DNA of 44,308 nucleotides from Gemmatales bacterium (GCA_025055835.1 JANWWR010000075.1:1-44308); one strand, 5' to 3'; counted from the first letter of the stretch, positions 27,037 through 36,784 are shown. Program-made: numbers and translations. Notes: a model not told the origin generated them from the sequence alone.

Positions 27037-28659
27037 ATGGCCAAACAATTGATGTTCACCGATGAGGCCCGCAAGAAGCTCCTGGCGGGTGCCGAGAAGC
27101 TGGCCAAGGCAGTCGGCATTACGCTCGGCCCCACGGGGCGGAACGTGATCCTCGACAAATCCTTCGGCGGGCCAACCGTCACCAAGGACGGCGTCACCGT
27201 CAGCAAGGAGATTGACCTGCCCGACCCCTTCGAAAACATGGGAGCCAAGCTGGTCAACGCCGTCGCGCAGAAGACCAGCGACGTGGCCGGAGACGGCACC
27301 ACCACGGCGACCGTGCTGGCCGTCGCCATCTACAAGGAAGGCCTCAAGCACACCACCGCCGGGGCCAATCCCATGTCCCTGAAGCGGGGCATCGACAAGG
27401 CCGTTGAGGCCGCCGTCGAACAGCTTCAGAGCATGTCCAAGCCGGTCAGCAAGAAAGAGGAAATCGCTCAGGTCGGGGCCATCAGCGCCAACAACGATCC
27501 CAAGATCGGCAACATGCTCGCCGATGCCGTGGAGCGCGTCGGCAAGGACGGCGTCATCCAGGTCGAGGAAGGCAAAAGCAGTGAGACGACCGTCGAGTTC
27601 GTCGAAGGCATGCAGTTCGACAAGGGCTACATCAGCCCCTACTTCGTCACCGACCCGGCGACCATGACCGCCGAGCTGGAGGATCCGTACATCCTCATCC
27701 ACGAGAAGAAGATCTCCAGCGTTCGCGACATGGTTCCGCTTCTGGAACGGGTCGCCCAGAAGGGCAGACCGCTGCTCATCATCGCCGAGGATATCGACGG
27801 CGAGGCCCTCGCTCTCCTGGTCGTCAACAAGCTCCGCGGCGTGCTCCAGGTCTGTGCCGTCAAGGCCCCGGGCTTCGGCGACCGCCGCAAGGCGATCCTC
27901 GGCGACATCGCCGTGCTGACCGGCGGCACGCTCATCAGCGAAGACCTCGGCATCAAGCTGGAGAACGTGCAACTCAACCAGCTCGGTCAGGCCAAGCGGG
28001 TCCGCGTCGAGAAGGAAAGCTGCACGATCATCGACGGCGCCGGCAAGAAGGCTGACATCCAGAAACGGATCGAGCAGATCCGTGAGCAGATGAACCAGAC
28101 GGAGAGCGAGTACGACAAGGAGAAGTTCAGCGAGCGTCTGGCCAAGCTGACCGGTGGCGTGGCCCTCATCAAGGTCGGTGCCGCCACCGAGGCCGAGATG
28201 AAGGAGAAGAAGGCCCGGGTTGAGGACGCTCTGCATGCCACCCGCGCGGCCGTGGCGGAAGGCATCCTGCCCGGCGGCGGTGTGGCGTTGCTCCGCTGCC
28301 AGGAGGCTGTCGAAAAACTGGCCAAGAAGCTCGAAGGCGATGAGAAGTTCGGAGCGGAAATCGTCCTGCGGGCCTTGGAAGCCCCGATTCGCACCATCGC
28401 CGAGAACTCCGGCCGGGATGGCGCGGTCATCGCCGACGAGGTGCGTCAGCAGAAGAACCCGAACTTCGGCTTCAATGCGAACACCGGCGAGTATGTGGAC
28501 ATGTTCAAGGCCGGCATCGTGGACCCCACCAAAGTCGTCCGGTCGGCCCTTCAGAACGCCGCTAGTATCGCCGGGCTGATGCTGACCACGGAGGTCATGG
28601 TGACCAAGCTCGAAGAGGAAGAGGACAAGACCAACAAGGTCGAAGGGGCCGTCCGCTGA
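27037..28659 (+). CDS. groL: Chaperonin GroEL, paralogue 2 (no GGM tail)
   Basis: 540 residues with [36 protein letters not shown] and [15 protein letters not shown], closer to the typical housekeeping GroEL than paralogue 1. The C-terminus is charged ([15 protein letters not shown]) and lacks the flexible GGM repeat tail. GAGGGAG precedes the ATG. It is 51 bases after groES and ends at a strong terminator, so the three genes are probably one transcript. Confidence 0.96.
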   Translation: MAKQLMFTDEARKKLLAGAEKLAKAVGITLGPTGRNVILDKSFGGPTVTKDGVTVSKEIDLPDPFENMGAKLVNAVAQKTSDVAGDGTTTATVLAVAIYKEGLKHTTAGANPMSLKRGIDKAVEAAVEQLQSMSKPVSKKEEIAQVGAISANNDPKIGNMLADAVERVGKDGVIQVEEGKSSETTVEFVEGMQFDKGYISPYFVTDPATMTAELEDPYILIHEKKISSVRDMVPLLERVAQKGRPLLIIAEDIDGEALALLVVNKLRGVLQVCAVKAPGFGDRRKAILGDIAVLTGGTLISEDLGIKLENVQLNQLGQAKRVRVEKESCTIIDGAGKKADIQKRIEQIREQMNQTESEYDKEKFSERLAKLTGGVALIKVGAATEAEMKEKKARVEDALHATRAAVAEGILPGGGVALLRCQEAVEKLAKKLEGDEKFGAEIVLRALEAPIRTIAENSGRDGAVIADEVRQQKNPNFGFNANTGEYVDMFKAGIVDPTKVVRSALQNAASIAGLMLTTEVMVTKLEEEEDKTNKVEGAVR

Positions 28660-28703
28660 TTTCCCCTTCCAGACCTTGAAGTGATCGCATGATTTCTGCA
28701 TCG

Positions 28704-28741
28704 CGGCTGCCGGGAAACCATCCTGGCAGCCGTGTTTTTTT
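28704..28741 (+). terminator. Rho-independent terminator after the groEL operon
   Basis: Eight-bp stem CGGCTGCC (28704-28711) / GGCAGCCG (28725-28732) with further GG/CC pairing in the loop, followed by TG and a run of seven T. It sits 45 bases after the groEL stop. The opposite strand has no U tract, so it does not serve the converging rpoN gene. Confidence 0.92.
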
Positions 28742-28779
28742 GCATCCTGAAAGTTCTCGGATTTGTCAGACGGGCTGTC

Positions 28780-30510
28780 TTACGGATGCGGCGTCAGGTC
28801 GAAGTCGGGAGGTAAGCTTTCGCGCGGCGTCGCTGGCACAGTGGAATCGTGCCAAGTCGTCGTGTCGGCGGGAACGGAATGATTCTCGGCGAGGGACTGC
28901 TGCAACCGACTCGGAGCAGACGTCGCACCGTCGCCGTCGGCAGGTCTGGCTTGGGAAAGGGTCACGTTGCCGGAAGCCTCGTCGCCGTTCTTGCCGCGGC
29001 TCGTCTTCGCCAACGTCCAGTCCTTGCGCTGTCGGGAGGAAGGGATTTTGAGCAGCTTGCGGTACTTCGTCACCGTCCGACGGGCCACAGGATAACCCGC
29101 CTCGCTGAGCTTTCGGACCAGGTCTTCGTCGCTGAGCGGATTGGCCTTGTCTTCATTGGCGATGATGTCGAGCAGTTTCTGCTTGATGAGTTCCCAGGCG
29201 ACGTCCTCGCCTTCCAGGGTCTGCGTCCCGCCGCCGAAGAAACGCTTCAAAGGGAAGATGCCGCGGGGGGTCTGTACCCACTTGTCGTCCACGGCCCGGC
29301 TCACCGTGGTGACGTGGACGCCGACCTGATCAGCAATCTGCTGCATTTTCAACGGGGCGATGTATTCCGGGCCATGATCGAGGAACGCTTTTTGATGATT
29401 GACGATGGCCCGGGTGATTTTCTCGAGCGTGTCCCGCCGTTGCTCGATGCTGTCCAACAGCCACTGGGCCGACTGGACCTTCTTCCGCAGGTATTCGCGG
29501 GTCTTGGGATCGGCGTTGCGGTTCCTGAGCATCTCGACGTAGCGGCGGCTGATGTACACGTCGGGAATGTAGTCATCCACCAGGCGGACTTCATAATCCC
29601 CCTTTTCGTTGCGTTCGACGATGACATCGGGAACGACGTAGGGAATCGGATCCGCCGCGAAAGCCGCCCCGGGACGTGGATTGAAATGCCGCAACTGCTC
29701 CCGGGCCGCCTGGATGGTTTCCAGGGGAATTCCCGTCTTTTTCTGGATCACCGGCAACCGATTGTGTTCCAGGTCTTCCAGATGGTTTTGAATGAGGGTG
29801 CGGAGCACGTCGGCGTAGGGTGTCTCGGACGTGATCTGCAAAAGAAGGCATTCCTTCAGATCCCGAGCGGCGATGCCGGGCGGATCGAGCCGTTGAATCT
29901 GCCTCAGCACGCGCTCGGCTTCGTCGAGGCTGATGGGCTGCTCGTAGGCGGCGACCAGTTCGGCCAGGGATGCCCGCAGATAACCGCGGTCGTCGAGGTT
30001 GGAGATCAAGTAGCGGGCGAAGTCCGCCTGCTGCGGCGTGAGATCGAGAAACGCCAGTTGTTCGAAGAGATAATCGTCCAGCGATTGCGGCCGGGAGGGC
30101 GTGTTTTGCATGACATCGTGACGACGATCCGCTTCCTCATCCAGCCTGCCCCGGGAAGGACGATGCTCTTCGCTGAAAATCTCCTCATAATCCCGGGCCA
30201 GGTTTTCCAGGCGGTCGAAGTCTTCCTCGTGATTGCCGTCTTCCTTGACGACCAGTTCCCGCTCGAGATCGCTGGGTCCATCGGGATCGGGCAGGGGTTC
30301 GGGAACGGTGTCCTCCTCGGCCTCGGAAGCGTCTTCCCGGGTTTCGCGGAGTTCCAGAACAGGATTCTCCTGTAGCTCCTGCTGGATGCGTTCCTGAAGC
30401 TCCATGATCGGGAGCTGGAGGATCTCCATCGACTGAATCATCCGCGGCGCCAGGATCATGACCTGGCGTAGCTGGGTTTGTTGCGAAGTATCGAGTCGCA
30501 TGGCGGTCAT
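28780..30510 (-). CDS. rpoN: RNA polymerase sigma-54 factor
   Basis: 576 residues. Region I is MRLDTSQQTQLRQVMILAPR followed by MIQSMEILQLPIMELQERI, which contacts enhancer-binding activators. An acidic region II follows, then the core-binding domain, the HTH, and the RpoN box ARRTVTKYRKLLKIPSSRQRK, which reads the -24 element. About 75 residues of Ser/Thr/Pro/Asp-rich sequence follow the RpoN box, where sigma-54 normally ends. The start may be ATG 30510 or 30501: GGGAG is three or twelve bases away, neither ideal, and 30501 gives the usual MRLDTSQQ. No enhancer-binding protein is nearby. It is last in the dnaX cluster and converges on groEL 2. Confidence 0.95.
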   Translation of the reverse strand: MTAMRLDTSQQTQLRQVMILAPRMIQSMEILQLPIMELQERIQQELQENPVLELRETREDASEAEEDTVPEPLPDPDGPSDLERELVVKEDGNHEEDFDRLENLARDYEEIFSEEHRPSRGRLDEEADRRHDVMQNTPSRPQSLDDYLFEQLAFLDLTPQQADFARYLISNLDDRGYLRASLAELVAAYEQPISLDEAERVLRQIQRLDPPGIAARDLKECLLLQITSETPYADVLRTLIQNHLEDLEHNRLPVIQKKTGIPLETIQAAREQLRHFNPRPGAAFAADPIPYVVPDVIVERNEKGDYEVRLVDDYIPDVYISRRYVEMLRNRNADPKTREYLRKKVQSAQWLLDSIEQRRDTLEKITRAIVNHQKAFLDHGPEYIAPLKMQQIADQVGVHVTTVSRAVDDKWVQTPRGIFPLKRFFGGGTQTLEGEDVAWELIKQKLLDIIANEDKANPLSDEDLVRKLSEAGYPVARRTVTKYRKLLKIPSSRQRKDWTLAKTSRGKNGDEASGNVTLSQARPADGDGATSAPSRLQQSLAENHSVPADTTTWHDSTVPATPRESLPPDFDLTPHP

Positions 30511-30557
30511 ATGCTCCCATCATCCCGGACGAAACGGAGCAGAGACGGATGGTGAAA

Positions 30558-31160
30558 TCAGAACGCCTGGCGTCCCTCCAGCGCGTCGCTGAGCATCTGA
30601 CTGTTGGCGAATTCGAGAACCGAGCCGGAGGGCAGGCCGCGGGCCAACCGCGTCACCTTCACCCCCAGAGGTGCCAGCAGCGACGACACGTACAAAGCCG
30701 TTCCGTCTCCCTCCAGATTGGGGTTGGTGGCCATGATGACCTCCTTGACCCCGCCTTCCTGCACTCGCCGCAGCAATTGGTCCACGGTCAACTGCTCCGG
30801 GCCGACATTCTCCAGCGGCGACAAGCGGCCGCCCAGAACATGATACAGCCCCCGATAGTTGGTCGCTCGCTCCAGGGCCATCAGGTCCTTGGGTTGTTCG
30901 ACCACGCACAGGACCGTCGGATCGCGCCGTGGATCGCTACAAATATGGCATAAATCTCCTTCGGTTGGGTTGAAACATTGCCGGCACGGGTGAATCTCCA
31001 GTTTGATGGCCCGGACGGCGTCGGCCAATTCGAGAACTTCCTCCGGACTGGCCCCGATCAGATAGTGCGTCAACCGCTCCGCCGTCTTCGGTCCGATGCC
31101 TGGCAATTTGCCCAATGCCGTCATCAGCCGCGCCACCGCGCCGACCGCTTCCCGACCCAA
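30558..31160 (-). CDS. recR: Recombination protein RecR
   Basis: 200 residues: helix-hairpin-helix KLPGIGPKTAERL, the four-Cys zinc finger CRQCFNPTEGDLCHIC, a Toprim domain from VLCVVEQPKDLMALE to NPNLEGDGTALY, and a C-terminal Walker-B-like tail. It loads RecA with RecFO during gap repair. The start is TTG 31160: AGGAGG lies nine bases upstream, while the ATG between them is out of frame and yields only 14 residues. It belongs to the dnaX-ybaB-recR order common in bacteria, here extended by rpoN. Confidence 0.96.
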   Translation of the reverse strand: MGREAVGAVARLMTALGKLPGIGPKTAERLTHYLIGASPEEVLELADAVRAIKLEIHPCRQCFNPTEGDLCHICSDPRRDPTVLCVVEQPKDLMALERATNYRGLYHVLGGRLSPLENVGPEQLTVDQLLRRVQEGGVKEVIMATNPNLEGDGTALYVSSLLAPLGVKVTRLARGLPSGSVLEFANSQMLSDALEGRQAF

Positions 31161-31202
31161 CTCCGCATTCCTCCTGTCTCTGAAGCGTCGTTTGGCTTCC
31201 TC

Positions 31203-31568
31203 TCACGAGCTGCCGTCCCCCTTGCCGCCCAGGAACCGCTCCAGGTCGGGCATTCCCGGCAGACCGAAGCCTTCGGCGATCTTGCTGCTTTCCTGGGCGA
31301 CCAAAGCCCGGGCTTTTTCCATGGCCTGGTTGACGGCACTGCGGACCAGTTGCTCGAGCAGTTCCCGGTCCCCCTGGCGGAAGACATCCTCGCTGATGCG
31401 GCAGCTGATGACTTCCATGCGTCCATTGACACGGACGCGAACCATGCCTCCGCCGGCGTCTCCCTCGGCCGTCACCTGACCGAGCCGCTGCTGGAGCTTC
31501 TCCATCTCCTCCTTGATGCGGGGAGCCTGACGCAACAGACTGGCGATCTGTCCCAACTCACGTAACAT
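31203..31568 (-). CDS. ybaB: YbaB/EbfC nucleoid-associated protein
   Basis: 121 residues: a helical N-terminus (MLRELGQIASLLRQAPRIKEEMEKLQQRL), the beta segment VRVRVNGRMEVISCRI, and an ARxxVxxAM-type helix NQAMEKARALVAQESSKIAEG. A Gly/Leu/Pro-rich tail follows. It is a small dimeric DNA-binding protein usually encoded between dnaX and recR, as here. It starts nine bases after dnaX ends. Confidence 0.95.
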   Translation of the reverse strand: MLRELGQIASLLRQAPRIKEEMEKLQQRLGQVTAEGDAGGGMVRVRVNGRMEVISCRISEDVFRQGDRELLEQLVRSAVNQAMEKARALVAQESSKIAEGFGLPGMPDLERFLGGKGDGSS

Positions 31569-31577
31569 GCCTGGTTG

Positions 31578-33326
31578 TCACTCCTCTGCCTCGGCCGGTT
31601 TCGGTTGCGGCAGACTGCCGAAGCCTTCGTCCGCCTTCACAAACTGTGCTCCGAACAAGTCCACCGCCTTGCGAACCAGGGGATTCTCCAAAGCCTTGGA
31701 TCGCTGATCCGCCGTCCGGGCCACGCGCCGCTCTACCGCAGGAGCGAGTTTATCCTCCTCAACGACGACCCGGGCCGGGATCCGCCTCCCCATCAATCCC
31801 TGCAAAACCGATTCTAAACGGCTCAGGCGTTCCGGATCTCGAAGCTCCTCTGCGTCCCTATTGTATCGGGATGGAAACCGCAGCACCAAACAATCTGGCC
31901 CAGAAGTTGCTTGCCGTTGGGCATGTTCCAACAAGGCCGCGATCCGCATCCCGACGCCGGTGACGACCTGATCCCAGACGGCGTTCAGGGTCGCATCGTT
32001 CCAGGGGCTTTCGCTGGCTGATGAAGCCTCGGGTTCTGAATCCTCCGTCACTTCCCTGGCTGAAACAACCTGCCCGGATGGGCCGCCGGTCATGGACACG
32101 ATCCGACGCGGCGGCTGCCCCGGAGCGGCGGAAGTTGGTGCGGACGCCGGCTCTGGGGATGGCCGCGTTCCTGCCCGGTTCGCCGGTGTAGCCGCGGACG
32201 CCACGTCTGTGACAGGCACCAGCTGTTCGAGCCGTCCCAGACGCACCAGGAGGATTTCCACGAGAATCCGTCCCTGGTTCGTGGTCCGCAGCCGAGCACT
32301 GGTCCCGGCGATCAGGTCAAGCCCGGTCAGAATGTCCGCCACGCTCAATGGCTCTGCCTGATTTCGCAAGGCGTCATGCCAGCGGCGTGACAGGATCAGC
32401 CCCGGATAGTCGGGACCGGCAGTTTTGACGAGGAGCAGATCCCGCCAGTAGGCCATCAGGTGTTCCAACAGCTCCCCCGGTTGCACGCCGCTCTCAAGGG
32501 CGGTGTCCAGGAGGGACAGCGCCTTGGCCACGTCCTTTGCCAAGACGGCGGCGGCCAGTTCGGCCACCAGGTCGTCGTCGGCCAGGCCGAGCAACTGGCG
32601 GACACGCTCCGCCGTCAGCTTCGATCCCCCGAACGCGAGGCATTGATCCAGCAGCGACTGGGCATCTCGCATCGAGTGGGCGGCCCGCCGGGCAATGAGT
32701 TCCAAGGCCTCGTCGTCAGCTTCCGCCCCTTCCGCCGAAACCACCTCCCGCAGTCGCTCGACGATCCGCGGCGTGCTGATCCCGGCGAAGTCGAAACGCT
32801 GACAGCGAGACAGAATCGTTGCCGGGACTTTCTGCGCGTCGGTGGTGGCGAAGATGAACTTGACGTGCGGCGGAGGCTCTTCCAGCGTCTTGAGCAGGGC
32901 ATTGAAGGCATCCCGCGTCAGCTGGTGGACCTCGTCAATGATGTAAATCTTGAACCGTGACTGGATCGGCTTGTACTGCACGTTCTGCCGCAGTTCGCGA
33001 ATGTCGTCGAGATTGCGGTTGCTGGCCCCGTCGATTTCGAGGACGTCCACATCTTCGCCGGCGGCGATGGCTTTGCAGGACGAGCACTGATCGCAGGGGG
33101 TCGGCGTCGGGCCTTTCACGCAGTTGAGAGCCTTGGCAAGGATGCGGGCCGCCGAGGTCTTGCCCACGCCCCGCGTCCCGGTGAACAAATAGGCATGGGC
33201 GACCCGATTGGTCTTGAGAGCGTTGACCAAGGCCTGGGCCACGGCCTCTTGACCGATGAGGTCGGCGAACTGCTGGGGTCGGTAGCGGCGGGCCAGGACG
33301 GTGTAGTTCTGTCGTTGCTTGGCCAT
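31578..33326 (-). CDS. dnaX: DNA polymerase III gamma/tau subunit
   Basis: 582 residues. The N-terminus YTVLARRYRPQQFADLIGQE is diagnostic. Walker A GTRGVGKTSAARI, a zinc module with CDQCSSC, Walker B YIIDEVHQL and the sensor SRCQRFDF complete the clamp-loader ATPase. Domain III follows. The tau-like C-terminal region is Pro/Ala/Ser-rich around residues 380-440, then has a short folded end. I see no obvious slippery A-run for programmed frameshifting. It starts at ATG 33326, 21 bases after the preceding small gene. Confidence 0.96.
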   Translation of the reverse strand: MAKQRQNYTVLARRYRPQQFADLIGQEAVAQALVNALKTNRVAHAYLFTGTRGVGKTSAARILAKALNCVKGPTPTPCDQCSSCKAIAAGEDVDVLEIDGASNRNLDDIRELRQNVQYKPIQSRFKIYIIDEVHQLTRDAFNALLKTLEEPPPHVKFIFATTDAQKVPATILSRCQRFDFAGISTPRIVERLREVVSAEGAEADDEALELIARRAAHSMRDAQSLLDQCLAFGGSKLTAERVRQLLGLADDDLVAELAAAVLAKDVAKALSLLDTALESGVQPGELLEHLMAYWRDLLLVKTAGPDYPGLILSRRWHDALRNQAEPLSVADILTGLDLIAGTSARLRTTNQGRILVEILLVRLGRLEQLVPVTDVASAATPANRAGTRPSPEPASAPTSAAPGQPPRRIVSMTGGPSGQVVSAREVTEDSEPEASSASESPWNDATLNAVWDQVVTGVGMRIAALLEHAQRQATSGPDCLVLRFPSRYNRDAEELRDPERLSRLESVLQGLMGRRIPARVVVEEDKLAPAVERRVARTADQRSKALENPLVRKAVDLFGAQFVKADEGFGSLPQPKPAEAEE

Positions 33327-33347
33327 GGTCTGGGAACGGGCTGGTGC

Positions 33348-33806
33348 CTAGGAGTCGTCGGCCATGTGATCCGGTTGCACTGCGAATTCCGCGGCCTCCT
33401 GGACCGCAGCGTAGAAGCTCCTTTCCATCCCCTGGGGTAACCGTGCTTCGATTTTCCTCAACCGGTACACTTTGGCAATGTAATTCGCTGCTACTTTGCG
33501 ATAACCTTGATCAGCCGCCTGAACATCCTGGAGCGATTCCGCCAGCGCTTTTCGCTTGTCCCATCGGCCTCCATTGATGGCACTGACCAGGATCCGCACG
33601 AGGTCCATGTGGATCAGCCGGTCTATCTCGGTGTTCCAGTGCTGGACCCATTTCGTTTGCCGATTCCGCTGGGCCAATTGCACCATGTAGAAATGCGTCA
33701 GGGCCGCCCCGAGGATGTCCTGGAGCCGATTCTTGAAAGTCTTGCGATCAGGAGCCATCGCTGTGATGGCCCTGACGGTGACTCCGGATCGCTGCGTTCG
33801 GCTCAT
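33348..33806 (-). CDS. Small helical protein of unknown function upstream of dnaX
   Basis: 152 residues, mostly helical and basic, with MAPDRKTFKNRLQDILGAAL near the N-terminus and RKALAESLQDVQAADQGYR in the middle. It has no signal peptide, membrane segment or Cys pairs, and I recognise no family. A GGTGAGGTT just upstream supports ATG 33806; an internal ATG at 33758 is an alternative. It lies between the SRP RNA and dnaX with only 21 bases to dnaX, so it is likely in the dnaX operon. Confidence 0.65.
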   Translation of the reverse strand: MSRTQRSGVTVRAITAMAPDRKTFKNRLQDILGAALTHFYMVQLAQRNRQTKWVQHWNTEIDRLIHMDLVRILVSAINGGRWDKRKALAESLQDVQAADQGYRKVAANYIAKVYRLRKIEARLPQGMERSFYAAVQEAAEFAVQPDHMADDS

Positions 33807-33884
33807 GGAACCTCACCGGAGATGGGAACGGCGGTACAACGGCAACCGCGTCCGAAAATGGAGTCCGCGGCAGGTGGCCGAAGA

Positions 33885-33977
33885 GAGGCTGATCCACTGC
33901 ACAAGGGGTCATTGCTTATGGCTGCTCCTTCCGGCCTGACCAGGTTCACAACTCCCCTTTGCGTGGGTCCCCTCCTC
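33885..33977 (-). ncRNA. ffs: Signal recognition particle RNA, small bacterial type (4.5S)
   Basis: The minus strand contains CAGGCCGGAAGGAGCAGCC, the conserved apical domain with its GGAA tetraloop and the Ffh-binding symmetric and asymmetric loops. Flanking sequence pairs in the expected rod: CAAAGGGG with CCCCTTG, then CCCAC with GTGG, then GAGG with CCTC, giving about 93 nt. A position near dnaX is common for this gene. The ends are estimated from pairing, so they may be off by several bases. Confidence 0.87.
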
Positions 33978-34056
33978 AACTCCTTACCGCGGACACAGGT
34001 TATTCAAACAGCCTCACCCTATTCTACGGCGGGCACGGCCAGAAAGATACAGGCCA

Positions 34057-35019
34057 TCAGTCCACGAAGTAGAAGTACGTATCCAGGCCCCAGCGCTGGC
34101 GGGCACGGATGCGATTGGGCATGGTGAAGTCGAACGGTCGGCTCGGCCCGGTCCCGATGTGCAGCTGCACGCCGCCGAACAGCGACCAGTTGTCATTGTC
34201 CGCCATCTGGTAGTAGTGGATGAACAGATCGACATGGGGCATAACCGTGACCTGATAGCCCGCGGCGATCTGGAACTCCCCGAGATCGAACTCGAAGCCC
34301 GGAGCCACGTACAGTTCACCCCATTCACCGTCGAGGCCGAGCCGAGCCGCGTAGAAGACCATGAATTGTTCCAGCGGTTTGACCCCCAGCCGTGTTTCAC
34401 GGACCAGAAACGGAGCCACCGGCGTCTGCACCGCGACGACGTCATCCCACAGCGCGAAGGTCGTCCAGAAGCCGAAATAACTGTTCAGCTCGATCAGTTC
34501 CCGACTCAAATAGATGAAGCCACTGCCGACGTGGCTGTCGAACACCGTGTCGTAGATGCCGTCCACGCCCAGGGCAAATTTGTACAAGTCCTGATCAATG
34601 ACCCCGCCGACGGTCCAGGAAAGCCGGTTGCCGTGGGTCAAAATCTCGTCCCGCAATTCGCCGACCAGCGAGAGCCACGGCGCGCCTGGAGCGTAGAGCC
34701 GACCGATGCCTTCGAGGCCGAGGCCCTCGCGATCGGGAAAGCCGGTCTCATGGTGAACCCCGGCGTCGGCCCGCAGATACAGTTCCCCGAGCGTCGTCGG
34801 CTGAATCTGCCAGGGACCGACCTGGATCGGGGCCGGGCCGGTGGTCCGCTCGAACCAGTGCGGCGGCGGATCGAAGGGCTGAGCGGGCGGAGTCGCGGGA
34901 GCACCGGCAGCGGGCGGTGGCGTCGTCGCTGAGGGAGAAGTACTGCCGGACTGTGCCACGGCGAGTCCGGGCAGAGCGGTCAGGGAAACCAGCATCGCAG
35001 ACCAGAAATGGCTACGCAT
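34057..35019 (-). CDS. Secreted or outer-membrane beta-rich protein of unknown function
   Basis: 320 residues with a signal peptide (MRSHFWSAMLVSLTALPGLAVAQ), a Pro/Ala/Thr linker, then sequence dominated by alternating hydrophobic/polar strands with aromatic girdle-like residues. These include GELYLRADAGVHHE, LYVAPGFEFDLGEFQIAAGY and the C-terminal WGLDTYFYFVD. A terminal aromatic residue pattern and strand spacing suggest an outer-membrane barrel, but I cannot assign a family. The start at 35019 gives the signal peptide; an in-frame start at 35145 would bury it. It is divergent from resB with a 268-bp gap in which I see no other gene. Confidence 0.75.
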   Translation of the reverse strand: MRSHFWSAMLVSLTALPGLAVAQSGSTSPSATTPPPAAGAPATPPAQPFDPPPHWFERTTGPAPIQVGPWQIQPTTLGELYLRADAGVHHETGFPDREGLGLEGIGRLYAPGAPWLSLVGELRDEILTHGNRLSWTVGGVIDQDLYKFALGVDGIYDTVFDSHVGSGFIYLSRELIELNSYFGFWTTFALWDDVVAVQTPVAPFLVRETRLGVKPLEQFMVFYAARLGLDGEWGELYVAPGFEFDLGEFQIAAGYQVTVMPHVDLFIHYYQMADNDNWSLFGGVQLHIGTGPSRPFDFTMPNRIRARQRWGLDTYFYFVD

Positions 35020-35287
35020 GGGTCTCGTTCTCCAGCCAGACGGGGCGATACGCAAACCAAGGCCGCGACACCATACCGCCCCTTCCCAAATTCGCAAGCC
35101 GGACTGCGAAGCCCTCCCGGGCAATCCGTTTCCAATCCGTTTCAAGGTTGCTTGACTGGCTGGGAGTGCGGCGTAACCATAACCATAAGAGGAGTTATTG
35201 GGACCGACACCAAAGTTCTCTCCAGTTTCCCGCCCTTGGCCGCGGTGGATCGGCAGCCCCGGTCCCCCAGATTGTCAGGAACGACGC

Positions 35288-36766
35288 ATGTCCCGAAAGT
35301 CCAAGAGCCGATCCGCTTCACCGCCCGTCGGGGCCGCCGTCGTCTCTCCGCCGTCGCGCTCCGCCGCCGCATCGGCTCCATCTTCCGACAGGCCTGTGCC
35401 AAAGACCTGGCTGGAAATCGTCGGTCGGCAGATCATGCAGGCGCTCGGCTCCCTGCAATTGGCCGTCATTCTCCTGTCGATCTTCGTGATCGTCCTGATC
35501 GTCGGCACGATGCTGGAATCGTGGTACAGCGCCCAGCTGGCCCAGGAACTGGTCTACCACGCCTGGTGGTTCAGCCTGCTGTTGTTCCTGTTGGGCGTGA
35601 ACATCTTCTTCGCCGCCGTCAAGAAGTGGCCCTGGAAGAAGTATCAGACCGGCTTTCTGATCACGCACCTGGGTCTGCTGGTCATGCTTACCGGCGGCAT
35701 CGTGACCAGCATCTCGAACACCGACGCGACGATGGTGCTGATCGACACCTCCAATCCCGCCGTCACCGAAGATCCCCGCGTGTTGGACAACATCGGCACG
35801 TTGCGGCAAAGCGGCAGCTCCATCGCCCTGCATGACGATGCCGAGATCATCATCAAGGAGTACAAGCTGAAGCGGCCCACCGACGGCGGAAGGCCGGAGC
35901 CTTATGTTGCCGCCGAGACGAAGTTCCGCTTCGCCCCCGGCTCCTTCATCTGGAAGGCGGAGCCAGACGAATACGGCTATCCGAAGGTGGATCCGCTCGT
36001 GGCTGTCTTCGGGGCCTTGGCTCATCCCCTGCCACGCCACTGGGAAGCCGACCTCGGCGACGGGGCCAGGTTCCGCATCATCGCCTACTACCCGAACGTG
36101 AAGCCGAAGGCCGCCAGCGTGCCGCGGGACGACATCCACGCCGGTGTGAAGCGACGTACGGATTACGAGCCGGACTTGGAAATCCCCATCGGCATGACCC
36201 GCGATGGCCTGAAACCCGCCGCTCGCTGTCGGCTCAGTCTGGGAAAGGATCAGGTGGACTTCTGGCTGCCGCAGAACGCCACGACCACCCAGCACGTCGG
36301 CCAGCGGGTCTTCACCATCGAATACGCCCAAAGGTTCGACAAGCTGCCCTTTGAACTGAAACTGTTGCGGGCCGAGATGACCACCGACAAGGGCACGCAG
36401 TCGGCGGCCAGCTACACCAGTTGGGTGCAACTGACCGATCCGGAGAAGGGCATCTTCGAAAAGGATTGCATGATTACCATGAACGAGCCGCTGGAGTACC
36501 GCGGCTACAAGGTCTATCAATCCACCTATGGATCGATCACGCAATCGCTGGGAATCACGGACCCGGCCAACGGTCGGCCGGTGAGTTATTCCGGCTTCAC
36601 GGTGGGCCGCGATCCGGGATTGTGGTTGAAATATCTGGGTTCGATCATGCTCGCTCTGGGCATCGCCACGATGTTCTACATGCGAGCCTACTTCTTCAAA
36701 CCGCGCATTCGGCATCCCGACGCTGGGGCTTCGTCCTCCGAGGCTTCTCCGTCGGGTTCCGTTTGA
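35288..36766 (+). CDS. resB: Cytochrome c biogenesis protein ResB
   Basis: 492 residues. After a Ser/Pro-rich cytoplasmic N-terminus come three membrane segments (about 55-77 LAVILLSIFVIVLIVGTML, 93-113 and 122-142 including ITHLGLLVMLTGG). A large periplasmic domain and a final membrane segment (about 445-470) follow. This is the ResB/Ccs1 plan; the His in ITHLG is a candidate heme-related residue. With CcsA it forms the System II complex that exports heme and attaches it to apocytochromes c. AGGA precedes the ATG. It is followed after 18 bases by ccsA. Confidence 0.9.
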   Translation: MSRKSKSRSASPPVGAAVVSPPSRSAAASAPSSDRPVPKTWLEIVGRQIMQALGSLQLAVILLSIFVIVLIVGTMLESWYSAQLAQELVYHAWWFSLLLFLLGVNIFFAAVKKWPWKKYQTGFLITHLGLLVMLTGGIVTSISNTDATMVLIDTSNPAVTEDPRVLDNIGTLRQSGSSIALHDDAEIIIKEYKLKRPTDGGRPEPYVAAETKFRFAPGSFIWKAEPDEYGYPKVDPLVAVFGALAHPLPRHWEADLGDGARFRIIAYYPNVKPKAASVPRDDIHAGVKRRTDYEPDLEIPIGMTRDGLKPAARCRLSLGKDQVDFWLPQNATTTQHVGQRVFTIEYAQRFDKLPFELKLLRAEMTTDKGTQSAASYTSWVQLTDPEKGIFEKDCMITMNEPLEYRGYKVYQSTYGSITQSLGITDPANGRPVSYSGFTVGRDPGLWLKYLGSIMLALGIATMFYMRAYFFKPRIRHPDAGASSSEASPSGSV

Positions 36767-36784
36767 GCGCGAGGGGGCGGACCG

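Noticed and set aside
35151..35190. TTGACT with TAACCATAACCATAA downstream as the resB promoter
   Set aside because: No good -10 at standard spacing; only a short direct repeat is visible.
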